Source of the DNA: Nocardioides carbamazepini | GTDB lineage: Bacteria > Actinomycetota > Actinomycetes > Propionibacteriales > Nocardioidaceae | Assembly (NCBI RefSeq): GCF_024614185.1 | Contig: NZ_JAHTLF010000015.1 | Location: 383,402-447,401, forward strand | Length of the DNA stretch: 64,000 nucleotides | Reading direction: 5' to 3' | Part shown: positions 49,877 to 58,886 of the stretch, piece by piece | Layout of the letters: the number at the start of each line of letters is the position of its first letter | How positions within the stretch are numbered: position 1 is the first letter of the stretch | Translations under genes and position numbers: made by a program | The notes under the pieces: generated by a model | The model's input: only the letters and a program-made list of their open reading frames with translations | What the model was told of the DNA's origin: nothing | Database searches by the model: none

Positions 49877-52800
49877 TCAGGCCGGAGGTGCCTCCACCGC
49901 GTCGGTGATCGGCGTGATCCAGGACTGGTGCGTGGTGGTGTTCTTGGTGATGGCGAGCAGCTCGTCCATGTGCGGCTCGAGGCCGGTCACCTTGTCGAGC
50001 GGGACGCCGACGATCAGCTGGAAGCCGAGACCCTTCCAGGCCTCCACGGCGCGGCCGGCGAACTCGGAGTCGGCCTTCACGAAGCCCTCGTCGAGGAACA
50101 CCGGCGCGAACCGCGGCCGCGACCGCATCTCGTCGCCGAGCCGGAAGCGCAGCGCCGAGCCGACGATGAAGGCCACCAGCTCCTGGCTCTCGCCGCCGGA
50201 CTTCTCCCCCAGCGTCCGGTACGTCGCGCGCAACTCTCCGGTGAGGTGGTCGTAGCGCTCGGCGCTGATCTCCACGTGCCGGCGTACGTCGAGCAGGCGG
50301 TCGCGGTCCCCGGACCCGTCGCCCGCACCACGTCGGAGCTGGCCCATGAACCGGCTGAGCTCGGTGAACCGCTTCTCGAGGTCCTCCTCCTTCAGCTCGG
50401 TCGTGGCGCCGGAGGACAGCGCGCGCAGGTCCTTCATGAAGACCTGCACATGGGCCGGGGCGAGCCGGCGCAGCCGGATCCGCAGCCGGTCGGCGGACGC
50501 CCCGAACTCGAGGCGGCGCAGGATCGCGTTGATCGGCTCCAGCCGGTCCTCGATGTCCTCCACCGAGGACGACATGGCGCCCAACAGGGGCACGAGGTCC
50601 TGACCGCTCCACTCGGTGAGCCGTCGGCGCCACTCGGCGCGACGGTCGGCGAGGCCCTTGCCGCGGATCTCGTCGAGGATGCGGGCGTAGTCGGCGTAGG
50701 AGTCGGCTCCCGCGCCGAGGTTGGGCGAGTCCCAGGTGAACTTGTAGCTGCGGAAGATCGTGCCCAGATCGTCGTCGCAGCGCCGGATCTCGGCCTCGGC
50801 GTCGGCCAGGGCCGTGCGCAGCCGATCGCCGAGGCGCTGGGAGTTCTCCAGGAACCGGTCGAGGTCGTCGGGATCGGCCGGGGCCGCCGCGGCGGCGAAG
50901 TCCGCGGCCAGCGCGGCGTCCTGTTCGTCGTCGAGGACGACGGCACCGGCGCTCTCGACGTCGAGAAGCCGGTCCTTGATCATGTCCTCGGCGTCGGCGA
51001 GCTCGCCGTGGTCGGTGTTCAGCCTGCGCTGCTGCTGGTCGAGAGCGAACCGCTCCTGGCGTGCCGCGTCGAGCTGCTCGCCCAGGGTGTCGATCTGCGC
51101 CTGCAGCACCTGGAGCCGGTCGTCGGAGGCGAGGATGGCTGCCCGTCGCTCCTCCAGGTCGGCGATCCGTCGGTCGCTGCCGGCCACGTCGACGTCGTCG
51201 AAGCGGACCATGCCGATGGCGTCGTACGCCTTGCGCTGGAGGTCGAGCAGGCCCGAGCGCCGGCCCAGCTCAGCGAGCCGGCCGTCGATCTCGCCGAGCC
51301 GCTGCCCCACCTCGGCCAGCTGGGCGTCGATCTCGGCGATCGCGTCCTCGCTGGAGAAGCCGATGATGCTGCGCTGGTCGTTGCGCCCGTGGGCGCCACG
51401 GCGCCCGTTGCGGGTCTGGCCGGCGAGGGTGACCCGGAAGCCCGGGCCGCCGAGATCGGCGGCGCTGTCGACGCACAGCGCGTTGCGCGCGGGCTCCTCG
51501 ACGTGCTGCTGGACCCAGCCGGCGAACGGGGAGTCCTTGAAGAGCAGCTTGCCCGCGATCCGCTCCGGGTCGGAGGGTCCGGTGCCGGGCAGGTCCAGCT
51601 CGACGCCCTGGAAGGTCAGCCTCGCCGGGAGTCGCAGTTCGTCGATGGCGGCGGAGAAGTCGGAGAGCCGGTCGAGCGGCACCAGCATCATCCGGGCGCT
51701 GCCGCCGAGGACGGTCTCGACCGCGGTTCGCCAGCGGATCTCGTCGGGCGCGACGTCGATCAGCTCGGCCACGAACGGCAGCTCGTCGACCCGCAGGCCG
51801 CTGGCGCGGGCCACGGCCGTGCGCAGGTCATGGAGGTACGACGGCACCCGGCCGGCGCGGCTCTCGAGCGACGCGCGCTCCTGCTTGAGGACCGACTGCT
51901 CCTGGGTCAGCGGGAACTGGTGCTCGCGCAGCACCGTCTCCCGCTCACTCTGCAGCCGCTTCTGCTCCTTCTCCCCCGCGGCCACCCGCTCGCGGGCCTG
52001 CTCCTGGAGGACGGTGAAGGCGCCGGCGTCCTCCAGCGCTGACTCGAGATCGGGCGGGTCGACGTCGGTGAGGCCCACCAGGGGATAGACCCGCTCCTCG
52101 AGCTCGGCGAGCCGGTTGCCCCGCTCCTCGCGGAGGATGCGCTCGGCGTCGGCAAGGGCGGCCAGCGCCTGGAGGTCGCCGCCCCCGGCGGCCCGGTGCG
52201 CCTCCTTGGCGGCGTCGAGATCGCCGGTCAGCTGCAGCTCGGCGGCCTGGGCGGCGGCCAGGGCCTGCATGGTCGCGGACCGGGCGTCGCGGTTCGTGGC
52301 GACGGCGGTCTCGATCAGGCGCAGGTGGGTGCGCAGCAGCCAGTACCGCAGCGGCGTCTGGTCGCCGCTCAGCGTGATGCCGTAGGAGTCGAGCTCGGCC
52401 AGGCGCGCCGCCGCGGCCGTACGGCGCTCGTGCATCTCGGTGATCGGCTCCAGCAGCTCGAGCTTCTGCTGCTCGGTGCGCATCGCGGCGTGCGCGGCGT
52501 CGAGGTCGTCGAAGTGCTCGATCGCCCGGTCCGCGGCGGCGTAGGTCGCGGGGCGCTCGAGGACCATGTCCTTGTAGAGCTCGTCGACGCTGCGGACCTG
52601 GTTGCCGCTCTGGATCCGGGCCAGCAGGCGCAGCGCCTTGGCGCCGTCGCCGTTGGCGCCGATGCCGAGGCGGGCGTGCAGCACGGCGGCGAGGTCGGCG
52701 TAGGTCCGGTGGACCCGGATGCCCGGGAACAGCTTCTTGATCGTGTTGGCGTGGAACTTCTCGGGGACCGCCGCCTCGAGCTTGTCGAGCGGCAGCGCGC

Positions 52801-53341
52801 CCTCGTGGGTCCACATCTGCATGAGGACGTCGCCGGAGCGCGCCGCGCGTCGGGGGACGTAGTAGGTGCGCAGGGCTGTGAACCGGCCACCCTGGTCGCT
52901 GACGAAGGTCATCGCGACCGCACCCCACGTGTCGGCGCCCTTGCCGCGCAGCAGCTTCTCGACCGGACGCCCGGTCTTGGGGTCGTCGATCACGTCGACG
53001 GCACCGCGCAGGTAGGACAACAGGTTGCGCTGGCCGGCGCTGCGGGCCCGGCCCGCGACGGCGTCGTTGGAGGCGCCGTTGAACTTGGTGTCGGACGGCA
53101 TCATCAGCGCGGTGTAGGCATCGAGGATGGTGCTCTTCCCGACGCCCGAGGCCCCGGAGATCATCGTCGCGTCGCCGGCCAGCGGGACGGTCGTGAGCCC
53201 GCCGAACCCACCCCAGTTGACCAGCTGCAGCAGCGACGCGCGCCACTGCACCGTGTCGTCGACGGGCGCGGCGACGGCCTGCTCGGCGAACAGTCCGTCA
53301 GCGGCGGCACCGTCGATCTGCTCGGCCTCGTCGATGCTCAT
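49877..53341 (-). CDS. jetC: JetC / MksB-like SMC-family ATPase
   Basis: 1154 residues. Walker A is S-G-A-S-G-V-G-K-S-T (63-71) after an N-terminal V-N-W-G-G-F-G-G-L. Two long coiled-coil arms rich in L, A, E, R, Q surround a hinge-like globular part in the middle. The ATP-binding end repeats near the C-terminus: signature-like E-K-S-G-G-E-S-Q-E-L-V-A and Walker B P-V-F-L-D-E-G-F (D1084, E1085). This is the JetC subunit of Wadjet, or MksB/EptC in other naming: an SMC motor that extrudes DNA loops and detects small circular plasmids. ATGA overlap with jetB. Confidence 0.92.
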   Translation of the reverse strand: MSIDEAEQIDGAAADGLFAEQAVAAPVDDTVQWRASLLQLVNWGGFGGLTTVPLAGDATMISGASGVGKSTILDAYTALMMPSDTKFNGASNDAVAGRARSAGQRNLLSYLRGAVDVIDDPKTGRPVEKLLRGKGADTWGAVAMTFVSDQGGRFTALRTYYVPRRAARSGDVLMQMWTHEGALPLDKLEAAVPEKFHANTIKKLFPGIRVHRTYADLAAVLHARLGIGANGDGAKALRLLARIQSGNQVRSVDELYKDMVLERPATYAAADRAIEHFDDLDAAHAAMRTEQQKLELLEPITEMHERRTAAAARLAELDSYGITLSGDQTPLRYWLLRTHLRLIETAVATNRDARSATMQALAAAQAAELQLTGDLDAAKEAHRAAGGGDLQALAALADAERILREERGNRLAELEERVYPLVGLTDVDPPDLESALEDAGAFTVLQEQARERVAAGEKEQKRLQSERETVLREHQFPLTQEQSVLKQERASLESRAGRVPSYLHDLRTAVARASGLRVDELPFVAELIDVAPDEIRWRTAVETVLGGSARMMLVPLDRLSDFSAAIDELRLPARLTFQGVELDLPGTGPSDPERIAGKLLFKDSPFAGWVQQHVEEPARNALCVDSAADLGGPGFRVTLAGQTRNGRRGAHGRNDQRSIIGFSSEDAIAEIDAQLAEVGQRLGEIDGRLAELGRRSGLLDLQRKAYDAIGMVRFDDVDVAGSDRRIADLEERRAAILASDDRLQVLQAQIDTLGEQLDAARQERFALDQQQRRLNTDHGELADAEDMIKDRLLDVESAGAVVLDDEQDAALAADFAAAAAPADPDDLDRFLENSQRLGDRLRTALADAEAEIRRCDDDLGTIFRSYKFTWDSPNLGAGADSYADYARILDEIRGKGLADRRAEWRRRLTEWSGQDLVPLLGAMSSSVEDIEDRLEPINAILRRLEFGASADRLRIRLRRLAPAHVQVFMKDLRALSSGATTELKEEDLEKRFTELSRFMGQLRRGAGDGSGDRDRLLDVRRHVEISAERYDHLTGELRATYRTLGEKSGGESQELVAFIVGSALRFRLGDEMRSRPRFAPVFLDEGFVKADSEFAGRAVEAWKGLGFQLIVGVPLDKVTGLEPHMDELLAITKNTTTHQSWITPITDAVEAPPA

Positions 53342-54045
53342 GCGCCATCCTCCTCGAACAGGTCGGCCTCCGCCGTCTCCGGCTTCACGGTCGTGCCGTT
53401 GGCCTGCTGCAGCGCCTCCAGCAGCTCCTGGAGCAGCTCCAGCGGCAGCAGGGCCTCGACGGCCTCGCTGATCTCGAACCGGTCCTCGGACGCGGTGACG
53501 ATCAGCAGGCCCGCCTTGGCGATCGCGGTCACGGCGTTGCGGGCGCGCTTCTCGTCACCCGACTCGTCGGTCGCGTGGGCGGGGCGATAGCTGCCGACGT
53601 AGTCGACGATGTCCTCGCGATCGACGTAGACCCGGGCGTCGCCGCCCGCGAGCCCGGCGCGCAGCCGGTCGCGGAGGTGCACGAGGACCAGCGTCTCCTC
53701 GCGGGACCACGCCGTGTCGTGCAGCAGGGTCGGGAACCGGGCGCCGCCCTCGGCGACGGCCTGCCGCTTCCACGCGACCTCACGGTCCCGGTCGACGGCC
53801 AGGTCGAGGAAGAGGTCGTTGAGCCGGGAGCGGAGCACCCGCTCGTGCTCCACGAGCGCCTGCCAGTCGCGCGGGTGCGTGCGCGCGCTGATGAACCGCT
53901 GCTTGAGCAGCGCGACCAGCGCCTGCCGCTGGGCGTACTCCAGGCCGCCCTCGTCACCCTCGAAGAGCGACACGGAGCGCTCGTCGACGATCTCGAAGTC
54001 CTCGACCTCGTCGAAGCCGGATCCGAGCTCGGTGTCGATGCTCAT
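53338..54045 (-). CDS. jetB: JetB / MksE-like subunit (DUF4194)
   Basis: A 235-residue DUF4194 protein, the KITE-type subunit of Wadjet/Mks complexes. Features: R-Q-A-L-V-A-L-L-K-Q-R-F-I near the N-terminus, a middle winged-helix region with E-E-T-L-V-L-V-H-L-R-D-R-L and a second winged helix with K-A-G-L-L-I-V. Overlaps jetA upstream and jetC downstream by ATGA, so the three are made together. Bridges the kleisin-like JetA to the SMC heads. Confidence 0.88.
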   Translation of the reverse strand: MSIDTELGSGFDEVEDFEIVDERSVSLFEGDEGGLEYAQRQALVALLKQRFISARTHPRDWQALVEHERVLRSRLNDLFLDLAVDRDREVAWKRQAVAEGGARFPTLLHDTAWSREETLVLVHLRDRLRAGLAGGDARVYVDREDIVDYVGSYRPAHATDESGDEKRARNAVTAIAKAGLLIVTASEDRFEISEAVEALLPLELLQELLEALQQANGTTVKPETAEADLFEEDGA

Positions 54046-55538
54046 GCGGTGGACTCCTGACGATCGAGGTCGGGGTCGGGCAGGGGCGTGCGCGGCACGG
54101 CGAACGTCCGGCGCGAGCCGTCCGGGCGTACGGCGGCGAACGACTCCGTCGCGTCCTCGGTGACGAGATCGCGGTCGGCCGCGAGGTGCAGCAGGCCGAA
54201 GATCTCCACCGGCCGGCGCAGGGACGGCTCGAGGCCGTCGAAGAGCTCGCCCAGGGATCCGGCGGGCAGCAGGTCGCGCAGCGCCTCGTCGAGGCGCTGT
54301 CGCAGCGACCCGAGCTGCGGGCCGCCCTGGGCCATCAGCTCGGCGAGCGAGAGCACGGGCGCGTCGGCCGGGTCCGCATCGGCGATCCGGTCGGGAAGCA
54401 CGTCGTCGGCGGGGTCGTAGAACCGCTCGCGCAGGTGGTCGACACCGACCCGGGAGGGCAGCAGCGAGACGTCGTGGGTGGCGCGCGGCCCGGTCGTCGA
54501 CATCCAGGTCATCAGCTCGGACTCGACCTGACGCAGGGTCTGCTCCAGCTCGCGGTCGCGGGCCGCGTCGTGGGAGACGATGTACTCCTTCAGGGTCGCC
54601 GTCACCCGGCTGCGCTGGGCCAGCACCCGGTCGAGGCCGTCGCGCACCAGCCGGACCGTGCCGCGCAGCTCGGCCCGGTCGGCGTCACCGAGGATCCCGC
54701 CCGACAGCGGGTGCTCCAGCAGCGCGGTGAGGTCCTCCCGGAGCTGGGTCACCAGTGCGTCGTCGCGGAGCAGCGCGAACGCCCCCTCGAACGCCCGCCC
54801 CTCGTGGGTGGCCGTGATCAGCGAGTCGGCGCGCGCGAGGTACTCGTCGATGACCTCGCCGGCCGGCCGGTCCTCGGCCCGGAAGGCGGCCAGGATCTCA
54901 CCGCGGATCGTCGCGAACCGCTCCTCGACCCGCGCGAAGTCGCTGGGCAGTGCGCTGATGAGCGAGAGCAGCTCGGTGAACCCCTCGACCATGTAGTCCT
55001 CGGTCGCGCTCACCATCTCGGCGCCGTCGACGAGCCGGTCGCGCTCGGCCTTGAGCCGCGCGATCTCCTCGTTGAGCAGGCCCACCCGCGCTCCGCGGTC
55101 GGGGTTCGCCTCGGAGTTGAACCGTCGTACGGTCCCCAGGATGGTCGCGATCCGGTGCTCGCTGAGCGTGGCGCGGTCGCGGGCGAGGTTCTTGACCAGC
55201 TCCAGCGCCTGTTGCGCGTGGGAGGTCAGCGCGTAGACCTCGTTGCCCTGCTCGTCGAGCGAGCGCACCAGCCACTGCCCCCGCATCCAGCGCTGGCAGA
55301 TGTCACGACCGCTGCCGTTGGGCACCTCGCCCTCGCCGGAGAGCCGGATCTCGGCGAGGTGCTCCTCCACCTGGGTGTGCAGCCGCGCGGTCGGGATCGG
55401 CTTGTTGTTGCGGCCGAACGCCGCACGGAAGATCGTGATGACGACCGGCGCCTGGCGCTGGTGGAGCAGCGTCAGGGTCGGCTGCGCGAAGGCGCCCTTG
55501 ACCCGCGCCAGCTCACCGGCGATGTCGCTCACCGTCAC
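54042..55538 (-). CDS. jetA: JetA / MksF-like kleisin subunit (DUF3375)
   Basis: 498 residues of the DUF3375 family. The N-terminal winged helix has L-L-H-Q-R-Q-A-P-V-V-I-T-I-F-R-A-A-F, followed by R-W-M-R-G-Q-W-L-V-R and A-L-T-S-H-A-Q-Q-A-L, the phrases usual for JetA. A long helical centre follows, and a C-terminal winged helix. The open frame extends to 55619 but the GTG at 55538 (AAGGGCGG upstream) fits the family start; a GTG two codons later is also possible. First gene of jetABC; its promoter region contains a LexA box. Confidence 0.87.
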   Translation of the reverse strand: MTVSDIAGELARVKGAFAQPTLTLLHQRQAPVVITIFRAAFGRNNKPIPTARLHTQVEEHLAEIRLSGEGEVPNGSGRDICQRWMRGQWLVRSLDEQGNEVYALTSHAQQALELVKNLARDRATLSEHRIATILGTVRRFNSEANPDRGARVGLLNEEIARLKAERDRLVDGAEMVSATEDYMVEGFTELLSLISALPSDFARVEERFATIRGEILAAFRAEDRPAGEVIDEYLARADSLITATHEGRAFEGAFALLRDDALVTQLREDLTALLEHPLSGGILGDADRAELRGTVRLVRDGLDRVLAQRSRVTATLKEYIVSHDAARDRELEQTLRQVESELMTWMSTTGPRATHDVSLLPSRVGVDHLRERFYDPADDVLPDRIADADPADAPVLSLAELMAQGGPQLGSLRQRLDEALRDLLPAGSLGELFDGLEPSLRRPVEIFGLLHLAADRDLVTEDATESFAAVRPDGSRRTFAVPRTPLPDPDLDRQESTA

Positions 55539-55664
55539 CCCGCCCTTCCACTCGACTTTCGGGGAAGGGGCCAGCATTCCAGAGGGGTACGACGCGATCC
55601 CGCGCCGCCCCCGGAGCACGGGTCGCCAGCCGGTTCATCCACAGGCTCGGCAATGGAGTTGATT

Positions 55665-55678
55665 CGAACATGTGTTCG
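55665..55678. promoter_or_regulatory. LexA (SOS) box
   Basis: CGAACATGTGTTCG is a perfect 14-bp palindrome that matches the actinobacterial LexA consensus CGAAC-N4-GTTCG. It overlaps the -35 region of the HNH gene (-10 at 55681) and lies 127 bp upstream of the jetA start, in the shared divergent region. Confidence 0.85.
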
Positions 55679-55680
55679 GG

Positions 55681-55686
55681 TACGAT
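55681..55686 (+). promoter_or_regulatory. -10 box TACGAT, leaderless promoter of the HNH gene
   Basis: TACGAT ends 6 nt before the ATG at 55693 and 3 nt after the LexA box, so LexA would block this promoter. Confidence 0.6.
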
Positions 55687-55692
55687 GAGGGG

Positions 55693-57219
55693 ATGGTGGA
55701 GCTCTCGGACCTCGACGCGGCGGCGCTGCTCGCCGCCGAGGAGGCCGGGGTGCTCGCACGACGCCGGTCCGACGTCGACGAACTGCTGCGCCTCCTCGCC
55801 TGGTGCGACCTGCACTCCGTCGACCCGCAGACCCAGCCCGGAGCAACACCCGCACGACTGGGCGGCGACCGGCTCCGCCGCCTCGGCGGCCAGGGCACCC
55901 CCGAGGTCGCCGAGCTCTGCTTCGCCGAGTTCGCGATCGCCGGCCGGGCCGGCACGATCGCCACCGCCCACCGCGCGGCCGCCGCCCTCGACCTCCGCCA
56001 CCGCCTCCCGCTCCTGTGGCAACGAGTACAGGACCTCGACATCGAGGTATGGCTGGCCCGCAAGATCGCCGACCTGTCCCGCCCCCTCACCAAGGACGCA
56101 GTCGCCCTGGTCGACGCATCAGTCGCCGCAGCCCACGACCTGCCCGCCGGCAAGCTGATCGAGCTCGCCGAGGCCCGCATCATCGAGGCCGACCCCCAGA
56201 CCCACCGCCAGCGGATCGCCGCCGAGGAGGCACGCACCGGCGTGTTCACCCGCCGACGCCGCCCCGGCCAGGCGGTCGCCGCCATCGACGGGCAGGCCGA
56301 CGTCCAGCCGATCACCCTGCGCCTGCCCACCGCCGCAGCCCTCGAGTTCACCACCACCATCGAAGAGATCGCCACCACCCTCGCCGACCAACACATCCCC
56401 GAGGATGACGACGACGTCCCGACCATGGACCAGTTCCGCGCCCACGCCGCCGAGCTGCTCGCCGACCCCTACGCCGCCATCCGCCTCCTCAACGGCGACC
56501 AGGCCCCCGACACCGAACCGACCACCGAACCGACCACCGAGCCCGAGCCGGAGCCGTCCCGGCCGACGCGTGCCGAGCGCAAGGCCGTCGTCTACGTCCA
56601 CCTCAGCCCCGCCGCCCTCGCCGGCCACGCCTCCGGCGTCGCCCGGGTCGAGGACCTCGGACCGATGCTCCTCGACCAGCTCGCCGCACTCCTACGCCAC
56701 CGGCACATCGACCTGAAGCCGGTCATCGACCTCAACCACACCACCGCCGTCGACGCCTACGAACACCCCGCCACCAGCAAGGAACGCACCCTGCTACGCA
56801 CCGGAGGCGACGTCTTCCCCCACTCCACCTCCCGCACCCGCCGCCTCGACCACGACCACGTCACCCCCTACGACACCCACGGCCCACCCGGCCAGACCGG
56901 CGACCACAACGACGCACGCCTCACCCGCCGACATCACCGCACGAAGACCCACCTCCCCTACCGCACCCGCCAGCTCGGCCTCGGCGCCTACCGCTGGGAG
57001 ACCCCACACGGCCTGGTCCGCGTCGTCACCGGCTACGGCACCACCGCGGTCGAGGGGCTACGGGACAGGGATGGCGTGCTGATCGGCGAGATCTACCCAG
57101 CCCGCTACGAGCTGGTCGTCGATGAGGCGGCATTCGGCGAGCGGCGACCCAACTCGGTCCCGGCCTACGGGGCTGCGCGTCGCTCCGCCGCATGGCGGAC
57201 ATCCGGATCTGTCGAGTAG
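55693..57219 (+). CDS. DUF222 - HNH endonuclease (13E12 repeat family)
   Basis: 508 residues. The DUF222 domain covers about residues 20-330 (C-D-L-H-S-V-D, then an A-R-K-I-A-D-L helix). A Glu/Pro/Thr-rich linker sits near 270-290. The HNH part has R-R-L-D-H-D-H-V-T-P-Y, then a T-G-D-H-N segment and R-R-H-H-R-T-K-T, giving the His-Asn-His metal site. This is the 13E12 family of actinobacteria, whose copies multiply and are often SOS-regulated. The start at 55693 follows from the leaderless promoter and LexA box; an upstream ATG at 55672 lies inside the LexA box. Confidence 0.9.
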   Translation: MVELSDLDAAALLAAEEAGVLARRRSDVDELLRLLAWCDLHSVDPQTQPGATPARLGGDRLRRLGGQGTPEVAELCFAEFAIAGRAGTIATAHRAAAALDLRHRLPLLWQRVQDLDIEVWLARKIADLSRPLTKDAVALVDASVAAAHDLPAGKLIELAEARIIEADPQTHRQRIAAEEARTGVFTRRRRPGQAVAAIDGQADVQPITLRLPTAAALEFTTTIEEIATTLADQHIPEDDDDVPTMDQFRAHAAELLADPYAAIRLLNGDQAPDTEPTTEPTTEPEPEPSRPTRAERKAVVYVHLSPAALAGHASGVARVEDLGPMLLDQLAALLRHRHIDLKPVIDLNHTTAVDAYEHPATSKERTLLRTGGDVFPHSTSRTRRLDHDHVTPYDTHGPPGQTGDHNDARLTRRHHRTKTHLPYRTRQLGLGAYRWETPHGLVRVVTGYGTTAVEGLRDRDGVLIGEIYPARYELVVDEAAFGERRPNSVPAYGAARRSAAWRTSGSVE

Positions 57220-57620
57220 CGGGCAAGTTCTCGCCCTCTCGGGGATGAGGTCTGGTGGACGAGGAGACTGCCCGAGAGGCGCTCGGCGACGCGGTCGTGC
57301 TCTGGGGCGTGCGAGCGATGTTCGGCCCCAGGCAGTCATTGATGCGGCCGCCAGTGTCGGCGAATCAACTCCGACCGCAAGAGCTGGGTCGGCTCATCGA
57401 CTCCGACCAAGGGCGGGGGCGTCGAACGGACTAGCGGCAAGCGCACTGTCATGCCGCTGTCGGGGCGGGACGCCCGACCATGCCGCTCTGCGGGCGGAGC
57501 CCGACCATGCCGCTGTCCGTGCCCTTGGGACTTCCGTCAATGTCATGGCCAGCGCCAGGGAGCCTCGGCGGAATCTGGCAACCTGACGCCGCCGACTACG
57601 ACGGGCTACTCGACCTGCCG
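57220..57620. other. 401-bp gene-poor stretch with short repeats and one doubtful small frame
   Basis: A 59-codon frame (GTG 57255 to TAG 57434, plus strand) starts V-D-E-E-T-A-R-E-A-L-G and could be a small protein, but codon composition and a ribosome site give weak support. The rest holds the repeats at 57460-57514. I see no RNA gene or strong promoter. Confidence 0.4.
57460..57514. repeat. Left copy of a 34-bp direct repeat plus a partial second copy
   Basis: 57460-57493 matches 58887-58920 in 29 of 34 positions, same orientation; the core GCCCGACCATGCCGC is identical. A partial copy of the core lies at 57499-57514. The two full copies bracket the HIRAN gene (1.4 kb apart), as if flanking an inserted segment. 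Confidence 0.75.
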
Positions 57621-58703
57621 CTAGCCGAGCATCGCGGCGAGGTCCGTGCGACTCCCGATGAGCACCAGCGTAGACCGGTCATCGCGACCACGGCTGGGTC
57701 CCCAGATCGTGACCCCGGCCATGTCTTCACCCTTGTCCATTCGTCGGGCGACGGCGGGAGCGCGACCACGCGACACGTAGCCGATCGGGGCCAGCGATCC
57801 GGGCGCGCACATAGCTACCGCGTTGCGGTCGTGCGGGTTCTCCGGCTCGCGCTGGAGGTCGATCCACCGTCCTTGCCGGAGGTCGGCATTCCGGTAGGCG
57901 GTGGCGTAGTGGTCCGCGCCTCGGGCATACGAGGTGCAAAGCCCGAGAGACTGTCGGAGCCCCGGCCCTTTTGGGTTGATGAGTGCTCCGCCTTCGAGCG
58001 GCGACCAGATCGCCAGCCGGTCGCCCGCGTCTACCAGCCGCACGGTCGGGAGCCCGTCCTCGTCGCGTGCCAGGTATCGCGCCTCTTCGTCTTTCGGCAC
58101 GAACACGTCGCGCGTGACGATGCCGATTTCCTCCGATCGGGCAATGCCCTCCGCCCGGGTGCGCGGCTGCCGTGGCCCGCGTTCCTCAAGGTAAGCGGAG
58201 GTCTCCGCAATCTCCTGCTCTGTTCTGCCTTGCTCTCGGTAGCGGGCGACGCGACGCTCCCAGTCCTCCGGGCTCATCCACGACGGGTGGCCCTCTCGTC
58301 GTGGCAGGTTGTCGCGGTCGTGGTCGTGCAAACCCAGCGGAACGCGCGGCTCGGGCCCCCGCTCGTCGTTCGACCTCATCTCGCGCCGCAAGTCGGCGTG
58401 GAATCGCGCGGCCTCCGCCTCAATCTCGGGCATCAGCCCGGCGGCGTCGCCCTCTACCTGCCGCATGAGGTTGGGCACAGCCGCGTCGGCCTCGCGGAGC
58501 AACCGCTGTGTCTCGGCCTCCACGTCGAACAGGCTTGTGCCCACGGTCGGTGGCGTCGCCGGTCGGGACGGAGGTGCTGGCCGCGTCCGTCGAGCCGCAC
58601 GGGCAGCCGGAGTCGCGGGGGCAGACCGCGACGACGACGCGAGCCACACAACCACCAGCACTAGCAGCAGCAGCCCGCCAACGAAGCCGATCACCAGTCC
58701 CAT
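57621..58703 (-). CDS. Membrane-anchored HIRAN-domain protein
   Basis: 360 residues from ATG 58703. Residues ~3-22 are a strong membrane helix (G-F-V-G-G-L-L-L-L-V-L-V-V-V-W-L), followed by a Pro/Ala/Arg-rich spacer, a charged helical region and then a C-terminal HIRAN domain. The HIRAN marks are L-Q-R-E-P-E-N-P-H-D-R-N-A-V-A and P-I-G-Y-V-S-R-G-R-A. HIRAN domains bind DNA 3' ends in eukaryotic Rad5/HLTF and occur in bacterial defence and phage contexts; membrane anchoring is uncommon. Leaderless promoter. The gene is enclosed by 34-bp direct repeats, between an HNH gene and a DUF6924-like gene. Confidence 0.78.
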   Translation of the reverse strand: MGLVIGFVGGLLLLVLVVVWLASSSRSAPATPAARAARRTRPAPPSRPATPPTVGTSLFDVEAETQRLLREADAAVPNLMRQVEGDAAGLMPEIEAEAARFHADLRREMRSNDERGPEPRVPLGLHDHDRDNLPRREGHPSWMSPEDWERRVARYREQGRTEQEIAETSAYLEERGPRQPRTRAEGIARSEEIGIVTRDVFVPKDEEARYLARDEDGLPTVRLVDAGDRLAIWSPLEGGALINPKGPGLRQSLGLCTSYARGADHYATAYRNADLRQGRWIDLQREPENPHDRNAVAMCAPGSLAPIGYVSRGRAPAVARRMDKGEDMAGVTIWGPSRGRDDRSTLVLIGSRTDLAAMLG

Positions 58704-58709
58704 GCCGGG

Positions 58710-58715
58710 ACCGTA
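58710..58715 (-). promoter_or_regulatory. -10 box TACGGT, leaderless promoter of the HIRAN gene
   Basis: On the minus strand TACGGT ends 6 nt before the ATG at 58703. Confidence 0.5.
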
Positions 58716-58886
58716 GGCTGATCCGCTCGACCGCGCGGGCGGTTTAGTGGGATCAGCCCAGGTACGGAAGCGAGTTGATGCCGCCGGGACACGTGTCCGC
58801 GTTGTGCCGTTCAGGTTGTACGCGGCGGACCACGACGCAACCTGAACGCTGGAGCGGCCCGAGGCCGCCGTCCGCAACTGTCCCTA

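Noticed and set aside
57255..57434. Possible 59-codon gene after the HNH gene
   Set aside because: No ribosome site of good quality, no recognisable family; kept only as a remark in the gap description.
57621..58703. HIRAN gene considered as a diverged jetD
   Set aside because: It has no DUF3322/Toprim (DUF2220) features and carries a membrane helix; it is not next to jetC.
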